Assembly: GCA_021292165.1 (NCBI GenBank)
Contig: CM037877.1
Coordinates: 203,712,715 to 203,776,714, forward strand
Direction: 5' to 3'
Source: Shinisaurus crocodilurus
Taxonomy: Eukaryota > Chordata > Lepidosauria > Squamata > Shinisauridae
Length of the DNA stretch: 64,000 nt
Part shown: piece after piece, positions 62,805 to 64,000 of the stretch
Numbering within the stretch: the first letter of the stretch is position 1
Layout of the letters: each line of letters opens with the position of its first letter
The notes under the pieces: generated by a model
Databases searched by the model: none
Seen by the model: the letters and a program-made list of their open reading frames with translations, nothing else
What the model was told of the DNA's origin: nothing
Made by a program: the position numbers and the translations under genes

Positions 62805-62910
62805 TCAGGACACTCCAACCTTGAGTCCCCAGATGTTGCTGGACTATAGCACCCAGAATCCCTTGCCAATAGCCATGCTGGCTGGGTATTCTGGGAGCTG
62901 GCTTAGATCA
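62805..62910. mobile_element. Degenerate hAT-type MITE remnant
   Basis: CACTCCAACCTTGAGTCCCC, AGATGTTGCTGGACTATAGC and CATGCTGGCTGGGTATTCTG correspond to the left and central parts of the foldback MITE at 44513-44629. The right terminus is missing. Confidence 0.5.
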
Positions 62911-63022
62911 TCTTCCAAACTGAGGTTCAGCTTCAGATTTGAGAAGAAGCGGATCATACCTGAAGCAGTCTGAGTCGAAATGGCCTGTTTTCCAAAACAC
63001 CAAAGCAGGGTTCAAACAAAGG

Positions 63023-63405
63023 GTTGGATCCAGATTTACATTGGATCAACTATGCAGACAGAAGTGGGCTTCTCTGCCCCCCTTCCCACGGCAGCCCCCT
63101 GAAAATGCTACACAGAGAGACCCTGCTGAATGGGGCGAGCTGTGGTGTGTGCGGGGGAGGGGGTGTTCTCCAGAATCAGGTGGACGGTCCCTTTCTCTCA
63201 TGGAAGCAGGGCTGGTGCTACCATTAGGCCAACTAGGCAGCTGCCTAGGGCGCAGGGCTAAAGGGGGCGCCAGAAACGGCTTGAAAAAAAATACAGCGCT
63301 CTCAAGTGGGAAGGAGGGGGCACTAAATATCTGATCTTGCCTAGGGCTCCAAACTGCCTTGCACTGGTCCTGCATGGAAGGCAGATCTGGATCCAAGCTC
63401 TACTC
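63023..63405 (+). repeat. TTGGATCCAGAT repeat family, copy 2, split by a hAT MITE
   Basis: The left end GGTTGGATCCAGATTTACAT and the right end GCAGATCTGGATCCAAGC are inverted repeats of each other, suggesting a DNA transposon of unknown superfamily. The related copy at 36184-36440 lacks the MITE. Confidence 0.55.
63207..63372. mobile_element. hAT-type MITE (short form of the 32106-32890 element)
   Basis: It starts CAGGGCTGGTGCTACCATTA and ends TTGCACTGGTCCTG. A perfect 8-bp duplication CATGGAAG flanks it (63199-63206 and 63373-63380). The interior matches both ends of the 785-bp element at 32106-32890, with only about 20 bp (TTGAAAAAAAATACAGC) where that element has 658 bp of GC-rich DNA. 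Confidence 0.95.
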
Positions 63406-64000
63406 ATGTATTCAGTGCACACCCTTAATCAAGAGGTTGTGCAGTCTAATCATCATCACCATCAGTGATTTCACCTGCAGGTCGGTGCTCCCTCTCCTCC
63501 TGATGTTGTTTCAGTAGCATGAAAAGATGGGGACCGCCTTCCTGCAAGAGAGTTCACCTTTGTTGTTGTTTGGAAAGGAAAAGCAGATCTGCATTTCAGC
63601 AATGGAAAAGGAAATTGGTCTATAAACAGCAGGGCATTGCTATAAGGCGGGGAGCAGGTTTGCTCACGTTCATCAGGTTTTTCTTTTTAAAGGCTATCTG
63701 AGTATTCGTGTGGAATAACAGGGAAGCTTTCAGCAGAAAGAAAACAACAAATAAAAACAAAATAAAGCTTTTAAAATTTTTTTTGCCAAGATTTGTGCAG
63801 GCATGGCTAAGGGAGGGGAGATGGGACACACATACCATGACAGTCAGCCACAGTATGCACAAGACCCCAACAGTGGTGGTGGTGCTACTATAGGAGGAGA
63901 ATTGCAATAGTGAATCCAGTGTAGAAGCGGCTGATCTAGAGGGAAGAGGATGATCTCTCTCTGTCTGTCTGTCTCTCCTTCCCTTCCTCCTCCCTCCCTC
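63406..64000. other. No gene recognised; terminal pyrimidine-rich run
   Basis: Unassigned. The last 50 bases are CT-rich (CTCTGTCTGTCTGTCTCTCC and TCCCTTCCTCC) and run off the window. Confidence 0.35.

Noticed and set aside
64..63990. CRISPR arrays, prokaryotic operons or plasmid features
   Set aside because: No regularly spaced direct repeats with unique spacers and no prokaryotic gene structure. Everything recognisable is eukaryotic transposon-derived.

Overview
This window is repeat-dense vertebrate DNA, most likely from a lepidosaur reptile (probably a squamate). I found no convincing host protein-coding exon outside transposons, no tRNA, rRNA or CRISPR locus, and no bacterial or viral gene organisation, so it reads as intergenic or deep-intronic sequence. 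The taxonomic call is inference. It rests on the mixture of L2 and CR1 LINE 3' ends, CORE-SINE/MIR copies, tRNA-Ala SINEs with a CR1-type tail, a Penelope-like fragment, a tyrosine-recombinase element, a Ty1/copia element and many hAT-type MITEs.

Layout. 0-12 kb: a 5S-rRNA-derived SINE inside an older repeat, a foldback MITE, two hAT MITEs (one inside an L2 copy), a CR1 end, a GC-rich patch, and the C-terminal half of a non-LTR retrotransposon ending in a C2H2 finger. 12-13 kb: a large (about 880 bp) palindromic element. 13-19 kb: a hAT MITE split by an L2 tail, an L1-like 3' end, a tRNA-Ala SINE split by a hAT MITE, and two long L2 copies. 19-31 kb: an LTR-like remnant, CORE-SINEs, a mariner-like MITE, L2 and a Penelope-like 3' end. 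31-45 kb: three 5S SINEs, a hAT element with a GC-rich insert, hAT-in-hAT nesting and several further hAT MITEs. 45.2-52.1 kb: a degenerate tyrosine-recombinase element interrupted by a full-length minus-strand Ty1/copia retrotransposon, itself interrupted by an L2 3' end. 52-64 kb: a fifth 5S SINE inside a tRNA-Ala SINE, a second copy of the foldback MITE, a mariner-like MITE, a 1.6 kb hAT element enclosing a CpG-rich promoter/first-exon-like segment, and a short hAT MITE related to the 32 kb element.

The most interesting signals are two unrelated hAT-type elements (32106-32890 and 59456-61056). Each is bounded by terminal inverted repeats and a perfect 8-bp target duplication, and each encloses a GC-rich, CpG-rich segment unlike the transposon ends. 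A short relative of the first (63207-63372) lacks the segment. This looks like capture of host CpG-island DNA by non-autonomous hAT elements. Other notable points are the 5S/CR1 chimeric SINE family (five copies), the half-tRNA-iMet type primer site of the copia element, and a three-level insertion stack that gives a relative chronology.

All identities, repeats and target duplications were read by eye from the sequence. No alignment or database search was run, so boundaries without target duplications are approximate.
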